From assembly GCA_964016985.1 (NCBI GenBank), contig OZ024825.1, positions 36,641,557 to 36,705,556 on the forward strand: DNA of 64,000 nt, written 5' to 3'. Under the pieces are notes generated by a model, which ran no database searches, had not been told where the DNA came from, and saw only the letters and a list, made by a program, of their open reading frames with translations. The DNA comes from Anodontia alba. Lineage: Eukaryota > Mollusca > Bivalvia > Lucinida > Lucinidae. The translations under genes were made by a program, and so were the position numbers. Every line of letters begins with the position of its first letter. Within the stretch, counting starts at the first letter, position 1. Of this stretch, positions 10,300-22,199 are shown piece after piece.

Positions 10300-11045
10300 A
10301 ACCACATTTCAGAATCCTTCTGAAAACTGCCATATAACAATGTTTTTTTTTTTTTCAGAAATAAATACATTTCCATAGCTACAGATAAGAGGGGGTATCC
10401 ACATAATATTTTTCTTATTTCTCGACGAAAACATATGTTGTGGTACTCATTAGAAGCGCCTCGCCGAGGCGCTTCTAATGAGTACCCATAACATATGTTT
10501 TCATTGAGAAATAAAAAAGATATCAGCATTTTTCGGATGAAAATAGTGCTTCATCTGTTGCTATGCATTTCAGAAACCTTCTGAAAACGGTAATATACTC
10601 TCAGTTTCTTCAGAAAATAAAAAAAAGACAATTTTTCTGAAACCTTCAGAAAAGTGCTATATAACTCAATTTCTTTAGAAACAAATCACATTTCAGAAAT
10701 CTTCTGAAAACTGTTATACAACTCAATGTCTTGAGAAACAAAATCAAACTTCAGAAACCTTCTGAATATTGCTTTATAACTCAATTTCTTCAGAAACAAA
10801 ATACAGTTCAGAAGCCTTCTGAAAATTGCTATACAACTCGGTTCCTTCAGAAAAAAAAATCACATTTCAGAAACCTTCTGAAAGATGCTATATAAGTCAA
10901 TTTCTTCAGAAACAAATCATATTTCAGAAACCTTCTGAAACACTTAAATAACTCAATTTCCTCAGAAACAAAAACAAGTTTTAGATACCTTCTGTAAACT
11001 GCTATATAAATCAAATTTCAGAAACTTTCTGAAAACTGCTATATC
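10300..11045. repeat. ~57-bp minisatellite downstream of the SAM gene
   Basis: About ten imperfect units with CAGAAACCTTCTGAAAACTG and CAATTTCTTCAGAAACAAA, spaced 55-60 bp, between 10312 and 11020. A family-I foldback element (10405-10530) interrupts it. It abuts the stop codon of the SAM gene and probably forms its 3' UTR or 3' flank. Confidence 0.85.
10405..10530. mobile_element. Family I foldback element
   Basis: Type copy of the I core: ACATATGTTGTGGTACTCAT, TAGAAGCGCCTCGCCGAGGC and its complement. It is inserted within the 57-bp minisatellite. Confidence 0.8.
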
Positions 11046-11055
11046 ACTCCTAGTT

Positions 11056-11339
11056 TTACAACATCATAAAAGTTGATTTCTTCTTTGAACCCTTTTCTTT
11101 GGCACTTCTGTCCCTGAAGTGACAAATGATAGGGTTTTTCATTTCTAGTCTTTCCAGATCGGAATCATTTAACCGTGAAAATCTAGCACCATCAAGTCCT
11201 TTCTTTTGCACGTGATTCACTATTCTGTCCTCTATTCCCATGTGACGGAAGAACGTTGACATATCGTCCGCGGTAAAACCATAAAGATTTCCATCTTTTG
11301 GGATCTCTATGTCATGTTCTGGGATAAATTTCTGCTTCG
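11056..11339 (-). CDS. SAM-domain protein, exon 3 (terminal)
   Basis: Last coding exon of a three-exon gene whose other exons are at 15688-15794 and 29581-29720. The acceptor is a strong pyrimidine run ending CTTTCTAG, just above 11339. The exon enters in phase 1 (two bases complete a Thr codon) and ends at TAA 11056-11058. It encodes about residues 83-176 of a predicted 176-residue protein. Residues about 103-160 look like a SAM domain: a DDMSTFFRHMGIEDRIV helix, then KKGLDGARFSRLNDSDLERL, which is the typical 'G-IDG--L--L---DL--L' core. A basic tail (KEKGSKKKS) follows. SAM domains mediate protein-protein or, less often, RNA contacts; with the proline-rich exon 2 an adaptor role is plausible but inferred. 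I cannot assign it to a named family. Its stop codon lies only about 10 bp from a 57-bp minisatellite, so the 3' UTR probably runs into repeats. The domain call is fairly secure; the function is unknown. Confidence 0.8.
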
Positions 11340-11525
11340 CTAGAAAGGAAAACAAGAAACCATTGTGAATGTGCGTGTCACGCATACGAATACGTAAGAG
11401 ATCGTTACGTACGCGTACAGTTATATGCATACGCAACAGTTAAATATGTCCTTTTACACTATAATCTTGGGCAAACTGTTTGGTACAGATCTGACGCAGA
11501 GTAAACTGACAATAACTCGCCGTCA

Positions 11526-11550
11526 TTTTTTTTTTTTTTTTTTTTTTTAC
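11526..11550. repeat. Poly-T tract
   Basis: About 25 T residues in SAM-gene intron 2. Confidence 0.95.
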
Positions 11551-11739
11551 ATAAAGTTCAAAATCCCGTTTGCGTTTAAAATACTATCAAAGTTGGGGCC
11601 TGGGTCACAAATCGGCGCCAGCAGTTTTTTAAGGATATGTTTTAAAGCAACCAGAACTAGAGCAAGTGTCCGAGGGTCACGAATACCCCCGGCCGGCGCC
11701 ATTTCTTAATTATAAAATATTTTAAAGTTAATGACAATG

Positions 11740-13025
11740 ATATAAGGCAAGATATAGTTTACAATGTCAGTCTCTGAGTGACACTGACCTATCATCCCAA
11801 GTACAACTTTTCTGGAGTAAACAGTCTTCAAGACATGAAGCAAATTTGCTGGGCCATAAAATATAGGTCACTGATTTACATGTACTTGAGAAATTAATCT
11901 GATGGTCACACTGATGCATTATACCAACTATGATGTTAATCCATTAAATAATCTAAAAGATCTTAAGCAAAATCACTAGACCATGAAATATAGGTCGAAC
12001 TGATCTACATTTACTTTGAGGTGAAAGTTTGGGTCACACTGTGTCATTTTTTGTAACTATGACATTTAGGTATCAAATAGTGGGAGATATAAGATAAAAT
12101 CACAGGGCTATGAAATATAGGTCACATAATCCCAAAATACGATAGTAATACATCAAATAGTCTTCAAGATGGAACATAAAATCACTGGACTATGAAATAT
12201 AGGTTATAGTGACCTACATTTACTTTTAGGTCAACTATTGGCTCATACTAATTCATAATCCCAAATAATGATGTTCATACATCAATTAACATTCAAGACC
12301 ATGAAATATAGGTCAAGATGACCTACATTTGTTATGCTGTCAATCGTGGTGTCACATAGAACCAATATTCCAAGTATCACAATAAGACATGAAATAGTCT
12401 TCAAGATATAAGGCAAAATTGCTGGAGCATGAAAATATGATCACAATGACCTTGACCTTATTACACTGAATGTTGATGTAATAAACATGTCTGATGCCCA
12501 TCCTTCTTTAAAAAGTTGTTTGTATAAACAAACTGCAACATACTACTTTATTGAGGCATTAATCCATGTAATAGGCTTCAAAACATGTCAAAATCACTGA
12601 AGCATGAAAATAAGGTCACAATGACCTTGACCTTATTACACTAGATGTTGATGTGATAAACATGTCTGATGCCCATCCTTCTTTAATAAGAGGTTGTTTG
12701 TATAAACAAGCTGCATATACTACTTTATTGGGGTGTCCTAGATTTTGACCTCTAGCCCCACCCTGGGGGGGGGGGGGGCATGACCCAGGGGTTCATAGAT
12801 GTAGAATGGAAGAGAACCCTCCCAGGTGCCCCCATACCAAGTATGAAAAGTTTTTGATCAGTGGCTACAGAGTTATAAGTAATCAAACAACTTAACAGTA
12901 AAACTTAAAGAAAAGGATTAACTGATGGAATCACATCCGGACAGACGGTCGGACGGACGGACAGACGAACGGACGAACGAAACGGACAAAAACTATTTAT
13001 CCCTTCGGCATAGGGGGTATAATTA
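11740..13025. mobile_element. Non-autonomous element with degenerate ~120-bp repeats
   Basis: Seven or so imperfect units carry ATGAAATATAGGTCACA and TGACCTACATTTAC at about 11850, 11980, 12105, 12195, 12300, 12425 and 12605. Then comes a G-rich stretch and a tail with GGACAGACGGTCGGACGGAC and CCCTTCGGCATAGGGGGTAT. No coding potential. The tail type is common in bivalve repeats (general knowledge). Confidence 0.6.
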
Positions 13026-13329
13026 TATACAGAGCACATCATCTAAGTGGCTGGAATGATAACTACACCATTACTGTAACCCACTGAACCGCCAGTCACG
13101 GCAAGGGTAAAAATGTCAGGGCGGTCAAGTTGGGAGGGGCATGAGGAAAAATCTTTTTTTCAAAACATGTTCTTGTAGCCTATCAGAGCGACGGGTATAA
13201 TTGGTAGACCATTATAAAATTAACAGTGTTTACATAGGGTCAGAGCAGGGAACGTTAGGGTCTAAGTTTGCGACTGTGGGGATATGCGACGGCCCAACAT
13301 CGTGGGGTGTCATTCTAGTGAAAAACGTG

Positions 13330-13372
13330 TTTTTTTTTTTTTTTTTTTTTTTTTGCTTTTTTTTTTTTTTTG
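13330..13372. repeat. Poly-T tracts
   Basis: Two T runs separated by GC. Confidence 0.95.
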
Positions 13373-13394
13373 TTTTTAGTGAACTCTTCTTCAT

Positions 13395-14225
13395 GTAATG
13401 AACAGGTGTTACATGTGTATGGTTCGTACATATCATACGAAAGCTTCACATAAATTGTCCACGTTACATATGCGTACAGTTGCACGCAAACGTAACACAT
13501 TAACATTGCCATGTCTTACATATCACATATGTAACGTAGGGTCAATAAGGGTAAATACGGACAGAGGTATAAATACGGACAGATGTATCCGAATCCAGAT
13601 TTCCGGTCGTACTCCCTTTCTTCTTGAAACAGCACTTTAAATGTTTCTAAATCCAGCTATTCACTTAATAATCGCCCTTTCCAATGTCTTATTTTTCATC
13701 ACGAAAACATGCCAATATAATTTTGACCCCCTTAAACCCCATTTTTATATAGTCAAACTGGGGTTTACAGGGGTATACAATATTTTTCTTATTTCTGCTG
13801 AAAAACACAGATTGTGGGTATTCGTTAGAACCGCCTCGCCGAGGCGGTTCTAACGAGTACCCACAATCTATGTTTTGAGCAGAAATATGAAAAATATCAG
13901 ATTTTTTTATCTGAAATTTTTCATTTTTTTTGGTGGTAAAGTTTTCAGTATATTTGAATAAGCATGTTTTCGTAATGGCACTGTGAATGTGAACATGTCA
14001 CACATACGAATACGTAGCAGATGTGTAACGTATGTGTAACGCATACAGTTGTACGCATACGTAAGAGATTGTTACGTATGCGTACAGCTGTACGCAAACG
14101 TAACACATGGCAATATCGATGTGTTAAATGTACGTTTGCGTACAACTGTACGTAACATGTGAACCAATTTAATGTGAAGCTTTTGTATGATATTTATGAA
14201 CCATACAGATATGGAAAAATTGGCC
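13395..14225. mobile_element. Foldback element split by family A
   Basis: Inverted arms: TATGGTTCGTACATATCATA on the left and TATTTATGAACCATAC on the right, with matching CGTAACACAT and TGCCATG blocks inside. A family-A copy sits between the arms. ACGCATACGT-type motifs are also found at 11390-11440. Confidence 0.7.
13697..13977 (-). mobile_element. Family A foldback element (nested)
   Basis: Complete, with the CATCACG end first. It is inserted within the 13395-14225 foldback element. Confidence 0.9.
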
Positions 14226-14404
14226 ATTACATGAAGTCGAGGTCACAATATCGGGAACGATTACTGTGAGCGATTTGTTTCTTAGTATGCCTGTTTTTAT
14301 TTGACACACGGCTCTACTTAGAAAGTTAACTTTTTGGCATCTATTTTATGTTGCACTAAATTTTAGGTTCAATGTAATATATTACGTATTATTATAAAAG
14401 ATTC

Positions 14405-14727
14405 TATAGTGGAACCTCGATGATTCGAACACCGATGGATCGTTTACCTTGGATGATTCGAACTCATTTTTGAGTCCCTACGAAATTCTTCCGATAGCTC
14501 AAGAAAACATATTTGTTGTGTGTACTCATTAGAATCGCCTCATCGAGGCGATTCTAATGTGTACACTCAACATAGCGTGATTGTATAGAAGATCAAAAGC
14601 AACTCTAAATTATTAACATTTGCTTTCTGGCCTTGTGTCATTTTTAACCTCAGTGGCTCGAACTACCCGTGTCTCGAATAAACTTCTATGGTCCCAAAGA
14701 TGTTCGAGCCATTGAGGTTTTACTGTA
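14405..14727. mobile_element. Pogo/Tigger-like MITE carrying the shared core
   Basis: Ends TATAGTGGAACCTCGATGAT and (reversed) TACAGTAAAACCTCAATGGC resemble pogo-type termini with TA targets. In its middle (14510-14575) lies ACTCATTAGAATCGCCTCAT with its complement, the family A/I hairpin core. Confidence 0.7.
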
Positions 14728-14877
14728 GTTGTTCGTGTTTGTTAGATATATATTAAGCATTGTTAGATATATAAGCATGTATGCAAAGATATTTCAGCCA
14801 TTTGATATGCATGATTTCCCAGGTACAGGTAACATCTACGTTGCATATATCCTATAACTGAAACTTCACCTTGCAAA

Positions 14878-15216
14878 TACAGTCGAACCTCGTTTTCTCG
14901 AACTCGCTTATTTCGAATTACCGCTTATCTCGAAGTGAAAGCCTGGTCCCTGTTTTAACATGAAACTATGACAACAGGTAACAAAATAATGTGGAAAAGA
15001 GGAGAAATTGCTCCTAAGGAGCAATTTCTCCTCTTTTCCACATTATTTTATATATATATTTCTAACTTCAGAAGTCAAATTACATATTCATTTGTTAAAT
15101 GTGGTTGTTCAATTTCTTGTTTTCTTCACTCTCTCAACTCTGATATGTCGAGGTACGGATATCTCGAAGTGTTTCAGTTAGTCCCTTGGAATTCGAGATA
15201 ACGAGAGTCGACTGTA
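14878..15216. mobile_element. Pogo/Tigger-like MITE, second type
   Basis: Termini TACAGTCGAACCTCG and CGAGAGTCGACTGTA. An internal stem GAGAAATTGCTCCTAAGGAG is near 15000. A sister copy is at 47463. Confidence 0.8.
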
Positions 15217-15461
15217 TTATCTTTGAAGAAGAGTAATGTTCTTTTTACCTCGAGAAAGGATGTAATAGGACCTTCGAATCGCAGCTGAAGCATATAAGGA
15301 CTAGTGTATGAGTGCCCCTTTTCATGTGACGCGGCTCATATATAATGGTCTAAAACATTTTTCAAAAATATTCATCCCCATGTCCCTCCCTACTCTTAAG
15401 GGAAAGAATTTGCTCCCAGCTTCCGCCCATGAAACCGTAGCATTTTCCCTAGAAGCATTAA

Positions 15462-15673
15462 CACTTAGCACTCTAGGAAAAAATTTCAACTGACCACATT
15501 TTGAAATATTTTTCTTTCTTATTTTTCCCAGGAAACACGATTTGACATTACATGTCAATTGTCTCCTTTGGAGACAATTTGCATGCAATGTTACATCCTG
15601 TTTTCTGGGAAAAATAAGAAAAACATCATCAATTCGTCGTCTGCTGAATTGGCCCAGTGGGTGGTAAAGGTCA
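15462..15673. mobile_element. Family B foldback element
   Basis: Complete. Its end lies about 15 bp from the exon 2 splice donor of the SAM gene. Confidence 0.85.
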
Positions 15674-15687
15674 AAGTGTATACTTAC

Positions 15688-15794
15688 TTCTTCCACTGCT
15701 TGGCCTAGATTTTTGTGCTTCTGTCATTCTTGGTGGGTTTGCTGGTAGTGGGGGTGGACTTTCATCCTTCACTATAGGAATAGGTGGGAAATTG
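15688..15794 (-). CDS. SAM-domain protein, exon 2 (proline-rich)
   Basis: A 107-base internal exon. The acceptor is TTTTTGCTTTTGCAG (15795 and above) and the donor is GTAAGT (15687-15682). It starts in phase 2 and ends in phase 1, matching exon 1 and exon 3 exactly. It encodes about residues 48-82, including FPPIPIV and ESPPPLPANPPR, which are PxxP stretches of the kind bound by SH3 domains, followed by a basic/serine segment (KSRPSSGR). No stop interrupts the frame. A family-B foldback element ends only about 15 bp downstream of the donor. Joining to the SAM exon is inferred from phase and strand, not from a transcript. Confidence 0.7.
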
Positions 15795-15899
15795 CTGCAA
15801 AAGCAAAAAGAAAACAGTTAGGCGATGATTATAATGGTCATTATATACGTTCTGCTTTCTGTACTGAGACCATATCTTTTTCCATGTGTCTCTCTCTGA

Positions 15900-16179
15900 C
15901 CTTCGCGAAAACACGCCTATATAGTTTTGACCCCCTTAAACCCAACTTTTATACAGTAAAACTGGGATTTACAGGGTACACATTAATTTTCTTATTTCAG
16001 CTCAAAACATAGATTGTGGGTACTCGTTCGAACCGCCTCGGCGAGACGGTTCTAACGACTACCCACAATCTGTTTTGAACAGAAATATGAAACTTACCAG
16101 AATTTTTCATTTGAAAGTTTTTCATTTTTTGGTGGAAAAAAAATTCAGTATAATTTGAATATACATGTTTTCGTAATGT
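15900..16179 (-). mobile_element. Family A foldback element
   Basis: Complete, with minor core mismatches (GTTCGAACC; GCGAGACGG). Confidence 0.85.
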
Positions 16180-16269
16180 ACTCAGCCACCCACCTACCCA
16201 TTCATCCATCCATCTTCCTATCTATGTCTGATTGGCTGGCCGTCCGGATGACTGGCTGATAATATTACC

Positions 16270-16495
16270 CATCACGAAAACATGCCTATATAATTTTGAC
16301 CCCCTTAAACCCCGCTTTTATATAGTAAAACTGGGGTTTGCAGGGGTATAAGTTATTTTTCTTATTTCTGCTTAAAACATAGATCTATGTTTTGAGCAGA
16401 AATATGAAAAATATTCACAGTTTTTTATCTGAAAATTTTAATTTTTTGGAGGAGAAATGTTCTATATATATTTGAATAGGCGTGTTTTCGTCATG
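16270..16495 (-). mobile_element. Family A, core deleted
   Basis: Outer hairpins are intact, but the central stem has collapsed to ACATAGATCTATGT, losing the TACTCGTTAGAACC core. Confidence 0.85.
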
Positions 16496-16675
16496 CGGTA
16501 GAAAAACACATTTATTGAGTCACTGTCGTCGTTTTGGATGTTCGCACGTTGATAATTTATGAAAATTGTACTTACTGCAAGCTAAACAAAATCAAAATTG
16601 TTGAGCTTTTTTAAATTGAGTTTTTGTCGTATATTATACAGAATGGCATTACTATATATCATGTTACATCAATTA

Positions 16676-17640
16676 TTGTTAAAGACACATTTTTTTCCTT
16701 CTTTGGCTAGACCCCCCCTTCATGATCACCGCCAATATACAGTCCTGATATCAGAGCGCACATCAAAGGCTTATCTTATCTAAGTAATTATGGAATCTTT
16801 ATAAGGCTGTTAAGTCTCCTTAGGTGGGGCCATATAAGGGTTAATTCTTAAAATTGAGCAGTATTCAATATGTTACTATCAAATAAATTCATTTGCAAAT
16901 TTTGCATTTAACTTGATTTTATTTGTTGATTTGTATTGTATCATTTTATTTATTTATTTATTTATTATTATTGTTATTATTATTATTACTATTATTTTTT
17001 GATAGTTTTTTTTTCTAAACACAAAAGTGTTGTTTTTTTCTTGCATTGTGAAAAAGTACAAATGAACTGAAATAGAAATATAAAATTGAAAATATTTATT
17101 TATTTATTCATTTATTTATTTTCTAAAGTAAATAAGAACATTGCACAATTATTCCATTTCCATTTCAGTAAAACAATACATTATGGAATATGTCAAAAAG
17201 TTCTTGGACAATTTAGAATTTGTATTTTATGCCAAAAAGCTTCTCATACTATCTTCCTAATCTTCTGTATTTGATCCAAAGAAACAAATAAAGGGGCATT
17301 TGGTGATAAATTAGCATATAGCATAAATATCTGTATTTCACCATGAAATATATTGTGGGTTTCATTAGAACTGCCTGGGAGAGACAATTCTAATGAACAA
17401 AAACCAGGTATATTTTATTGAATAACTAGAAAAAAAAACAACATCAAATTATCACCAAATTACCCACATTTGTTTCTCCGTCTTCATCATAAACTTTGCT
17501 GATATAAAATCTAATTTCCCCTTATCAGACCCCTACCTGAAAGGATGGCCAAAGTCACCAAGAATTTCTTATCTTAATCTCCTCAGAGTCATTAGGGTGT
17601 TATGCAATCCAAAATGTGTCTTTAACTGGTGAATGAACTG
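16676..17640. mobile_element. AT-rich element with short inverted ends
   Basis: GTTAAAGACACATTTT on the left and AAAATGTGTCTTTAAC on the right are inverted. The interior is AT-rich with ATTT and ATT microsatellites (16950-17000, 17090-17120) and an I-like hairpin at 17340-17440. The target duplication is not resolved. Confidence 0.45.
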
Positions 17641-17694
17641 GACTCTACCATGTACATTCCTGCCATATATGGCTATTCGAAGGCGCTTCAACCA

Positions 17695-17890
17695 TTACCA
17701 TTCTCTGGGTAAATTCAGCAGACGATAAACTGCTGATATTTAAACATTTAAAGAAAAACAGGATCTGATTTTTCATGCAAATTGTTTCTAATGGAATAAT
17801 GGAATTTGACAATTTGCATGAAATGTCAAATCCTGTTTCCTTGAAAAAAAATAAAAACAAATATTAAAAATGTCGTCTGCTGCAGCGTTA
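17695..17890. mobile_element. Family B foldback element
   Basis: CTCTGGGTAAATTCAGCAGA to ATGTCGTCTGCTG, with a central AATGGAATAATGG insertion in the loop. Confidence 0.8.
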
Positions 17891-18023
17891 ACAAAACGAT
17901 TTTACTTTGAGGAAAGATTAATGAGATTATTATGCCGAGATAAAATCTGTTTATTTCATTATGATGGCAAATACAATTATGTGTTGAAAATAGTTGACAA
18001 ATATTATACCAATACATGAACCT

Positions 18024-18162
18024 AAACGTGAGAAAACGTACCTTCTGACATGTGCACACAACGAAGACTCAAATCAGCCTGCGCATCCGCGCAGTCTGAT
18101 TAGAGTCTTCGTTGTCCGCATGAAGAAACTTTGCATCCTTGGCTATCCAAAATGTGCAAAAA
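18024..18162 (+). mobile_element. Family F, left half
   Basis: AACGTGAGAAAACGTACCTT, a hairpin AGACTCAAATCAGCCTGCGC with its mirror, then TTGGCTATCCAAAATGTGC. It is cut off by a family-A element. Confidence 0.8.
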
Positions 18163-18417
18163 CATCAGGAAAACATACCTATATATTTTGACTCCCTTAA
18201 ACCCCACTTTTACATAGTAAAACTGGGGTTTACAGGGGTATACATTATTTTTCTTATATTTGCTCAAAACATAAATTTTGGGTACTCGTTAGAACGAGTA
18301 CCCACAATCTATGTTTTGAGCAAAAGTATGAAAAATATCAGAGTTTTTTATCTGAAAATTTTCAATTTTTTGGAGGTGAAAGTTTCTATATATTTGAATA
18401 GGCATGTTTTCGTAATG
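18163..18417 (-). mobile_element. Family A, shortened core
   Basis: The central stem reads GTACTCGTTAGAACGAGTAC, having lost the CGCCTCG tip. It truncates family F. Confidence 0.85.
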
Positions 18418-18918
18418 AGGTGTCCCAAACCCCTTGTTAAAATGCTGAAAAAGTACCAAGTGTATGCAGTCCCCTTAAAGAATCTTTGTCTGCCCGTCCG
18501 TCCGTCCGTCCGTCCTACCATCCATCCATCCATCTAGCTATCTATCTACCGAAGTCTGAGACATTTACCATCAAACAATTGCTCTTGTCTAGTCGAAAAT
18601 ATGACAATATATGACATGTTTAACTTACAAATTGCTAGTTTGTTTTTGGACGATCCTTTTTCAAAACCAAAGCAAAAGGCTATTACAAGTAGTGTGATTT
18701 GAAACAGAGAGGAAAAAGTAGAATATGAATTACGAGAAAAAGAGTAAAACTAAACATACCCATTAGTTAAGATGTCCAGCCTAGAAGGCATATTTTTGCA
18801 CTGTGTCCACTATTGTACGAGAATAGCTTAAATTGTATTATGTATTAAATATATAACAGTATATAATAATACCCGTGGGAGTGGATTTAATACCCTTTCT
18901 ATTTTCTGGTATGACACT

Positions 18919-19119
18919 CAACGTCGGAAAACGTACCTTCGACCATGTGCGCCCAGCGAAGATTCTGATCAGACTGCGCATTCATTGGGCGCATTTTGGA
19001 TAACCAAGGATGCAAAGTTTCTTCATGAGTTCGATGAAGACTGATCAGACTGGCGGATGCGCAGGTTGATTTGAGGATTCGTTGACACACATGTTAGAAG
19101 GTACGTTTTCCCACGTTGC
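18919..19119 (-). mobile_element. Family F, complete
   Basis: Family F type description. Terminal repeats are AACGTSRGAAAACGTACCTT and its inverse. Two hairpins with GATCAGACTGCGC-type stems are separated by the unique CATTTTGGATAACCAAGGAT segment. Confidence 0.85.
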
Positions 19120-19517
19120 GAATCGGAAGCCTATACAATGATTCACATCTTAAATGTTTAAAAACTGTTCAGTTGGCCTATTGGGCTATTATGATTTTGA
19201 CATAATTTCACGCTACACTAAACGTGTGGGTTGTCCTCTACTTGTGTCAATAAGTTTTGCTATGAAAATAGAAATTCATAAACTCTTAAATCTACATGTC
19301 ACGACTTACACACATTAAAGTAAAACCATAGCAAAGGTGTCTTTGAGCGAAGAAAAGATAAGGCAACTTTAATTCAGAACATGGACTAGATCTGACCAGG
19401 GCCCAGACTCAAGTTAAAGCCGATTTTAAATTTCAGGAGCCCTTTTATTTATGCACTTTATTGTTGAGATGGTGATGATATCAATGCATGTTCTTACATA
19501 ATATATTACTGATCGCC

Positions 19518-19523
19518 ACAACA

Positions 19524-19555
<32 letters not shown>
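19518..19555. repeat. Poly-A tract
   Basis: More than 30 A residues. Confidence 0.95.
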
Positions 19556-19556
<1 letters not shown>

Positions 19557-19704
19557 TCCGAAAAATACATATTGAATGCCTGCATGCACCTAACATCACA
19601 CAAAACCGTGACACTTTCATCCTCAACAATACATGTACCTATCATTCTCTATGAATGTGAAACAGGCGGAGCCTTGTCTCTTATCCAACCCTTGTAATTT
19701 ATTT

Positions 19705-19850
19705 TTTTTTTGTGTTGAGGTTTTACGGCCCAGTCAACCCAATGGGGTCATGTCGAGTGCGGTCAGTTTACCTAACCACACGTTTACTGGGCAGGTTTAG
19801 TCCTCCAAGCGGTTAACCAGTATTGTGCACATCCTTTCGCCAGAAACAAC
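19705..19850 (-). mobile_element. SINE-1, 3' part
   Basis: TTTTACGGCCCAGTCAACCC to CTTTCGCCAGAAAC. The tRNA-like head is missing. Confidence 0.8.
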
Positions 19851-20027
19851 CCTTGTAAATACATATATTATCTATTGATCAAACATGAAATTATTCGTTT
19901 TAGTTTAGTTACTCCATTTCATATATCATAATTCATAACCATAGGCGAACTTATAAACTTTCAAGGGAGATAACTGTCAACATTGTTTTGTCCCCCTCCT
20001 GAAAATAAGGGCTCCATAGCGCATTCG

Positions 20028-20295
20028 CATAACGAAAACACGCCTATTCAAATATACTGAAAATTTTACCCCCAAGAAATGAAAATTTTCAGATAAAAAT
20101 TCTGATATTTTTCACTTTTCTGCTCAAAACATAGATCGTGGGTAACCGCCTCGTCGAGGCGGTTCTAACGAGTACCCACTATCTACGTTTTGGAGCAGAA
20201 ATAAGAAAAAAATGTATACACCTGTAAACCCCAGTTTTACTATATAAAAGTGGGGTTTAAAGGGATCAAACTTATATAGGCATGTTTTCGTGATG
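20028..20295 (+). mobile_element. Family A foldback element
   Basis: Complete except for a small core deletion (GGGTAACCGCCTCG). It adjoins a SINE-1 head. Confidence 0.85.
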
Positions 20296-20548
20296 CGACA
20301 GAGCGTCTGACTACAGATCAAATGGTCGGAAGTTCGAATCTCAGCTCGGCTTCATAATTTTCATTGAGATTGATCGTGCAATCATTTCTACAGTCACTTT
20401 CCCCCTTCCCCTGATTCAAGAAGGGCAGTTGTCAGCTGCTGGCCAAAAGCATGTGCAGAGAGTACTGGTTAACCGCTTAAAGACTAAGCCTGCCCAGGAA
20501 AAATAGGAGTAGGTTAACTGACCGGCTCGACATGACATTAACAGCTAG
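20296..20548 (+). mobile_element. SINE-1 copy
   Basis: Head with GAGCGTCTGACTACAGATC and GGAAGTTCGAATCTC; body AAGAAGGGCAGTTGTCAGCT; tail GGTTAACCGCTTAAAGACTA. The first bases of the head are lost at the family-A junction. Confidence 0.75.
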
Positions 20549-20714
20549 ATCAGGAATCAATTTTAGCACTTGCTAACTTGCTAAATGCTGGGTAATTTCT
20601 TCAAAAAGCAAGCAGCAATTTCCATCACTTGCTAATTCTAGCAAGTTGGAAAAATTCTCTTAAATTGGTTGAACCTGTGGCATTCTTGCTGAAGTTTTGC
20701 GATTTCTTTTCCAA

Positions 20715-20955
20715 AAGCAATGACAATATTTTTCTTATTTTTTCCCAGAAACAGGTTTTGACATTACATGCAAATTGTTTCCATAGGAGACAATTTGCAT
20801 GTAATGTCAAAACCTGTTTTCTGGGTTTTGACATTACATGCAAATTGTCTCCATAGGAGACAACATGTAATGTCAAAACCTGTTTTCTGGGAAAAATAAG
20901 AAAAATATTTTAAAATGCGTGCTGAAGTTTTTACCTGGAGTACTAAGGTTTAAAA
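20715..20955. mobile_element. Family B with duplicated stem
   Basis: TTTTGACATTACATGCAAAT and its inverse occur twice in a row (about 20755-20815 and 20825-20880), giving two stacked hairpins. Confidence 0.8.
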
Positions 20956-21317
20956 GCACATTTTAACAGTTTTTTATGTGTGAAAAAGCAAGTTGGTTGA
21001 AAGGTTTAGCAAGAAAAAATAATGCCACTTGCTAATTTTAGCAAGCCGTCAAAAAAATTTGAACCCTGTAGTTGCCAGCCAGAAGTATGGATGACCCAGG
21101 ATATGAAGGATGAAGGACACCATGGACATTTCACGGCCGGTCATCTGGAAGTCCAAGTCGTGAAAACAGATCACAATGACAGTTTTTGTTGTATGTCACC
21201 TGTACGCGGGACGCACGGAAGTCGAGCACAAATACAACGCCGAAAACCCGACCGTTTTTTCGCTGCTGTGATGACTTGGTTTGTGGGAGATGACCTGGGG
21301 CGGGTGGATGTTTGTTT

Positions 21318-21628
21318 GTTTGTTTGAGTTGGGAGTTTTACGGCCGAGTCAACACTGTTAAGGTAATGTCGAGCCGGTAGGTTAACCTACTCATACTCCT
21401 GGGCAGACTTAGTCCTCTAGGCGGTTAACCAATACACTGGTACTTGTGAACTTTCGCCAGTAATTGCCAACTGTCCTTCTAGAATCGGCGGGTGGGGGCG
21501 GGGCATGATGATTCCATGGTTAATCTTCATTAAAGTTATATGGCCGAGCTGGGATTCGAACTTGCGATCCCTGGATCTGCAGTCGGACGCGCTACTGACT
21601 GTGCTTTGGAGCCCGGCAGGCATGTGAC
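21318..21628 (-). mobile_element. SINE-1 copy, older
   Basis: Full length on the minus strand: the tail TTTTACGGCCGAGTCAACAC is at the left. The head with GGGATTCGAACTTGCGATCC and CAGTCGGACGCGC is at the right. Confidence 0.8.
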
Positions 21629-21806
21629 CTGGAGCTGTTGGGTGTATCCAGTGAGAGTCTGAGCAAAATAATGCCTATAAAAGATAAGGTATGAGTTTTA
21701 CCCTAAAAAAATAAAATGGCTGTTGATTTTTGCAAAAGTAGGCCACTGTGACTTAATTTTTGCGGAAGGGCCCCTGGAGTGATGGGGTTCGCACATTGAC
21801 GACACT

Positions 21807-22070
21807 CATTACGAAAACACGCCTATTCAAATATACTAAAAATTTTACTACCAAAAAAATGAAAATTTTCAGAAAAAAGTCATATTCCTGCTCAAAACAT
21901 GGATTGTGGGTACTCGTTAGAACCGCATCAGCGAGGCGGTTCTAATGAGTACCCACAATCTATGTTTGTAGCAAAATAAGAAAAATAATGTATACCCCTG
22001 TAAACCTCAGTTTTACTATATAAAAGTGGGTTTAAGGGGGTCAAAATTATAAAGGTATGTTATCGTGATA
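21807..22070 (+). mobile_element. Family A foldback element
   Basis: Complete, with several mismatches (CGCATCAGCGAGGCGG core; TATGTTATCGTGATAT end). Confidence 0.85.
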
Positions 22071-22199
22071 TAAAGGAGGGTGGGATGGGAAATCTTGCCT
22101 ATGGAAGACGAGATTACAGTATGGCTGATCCACCTGACGACGTGTCAATTTTCGAAAAGCAAGGTCGAGGTGATATCCAATCCCGAAAACTTGACCAGA

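Noticed and set aside
11425..11709. 94-codon plus-strand frame with a poly-F run
   Set aside because: The run is a poly-T tract; the frame lies in SAM-gene intron 2 and ends in unremarkable sequence.
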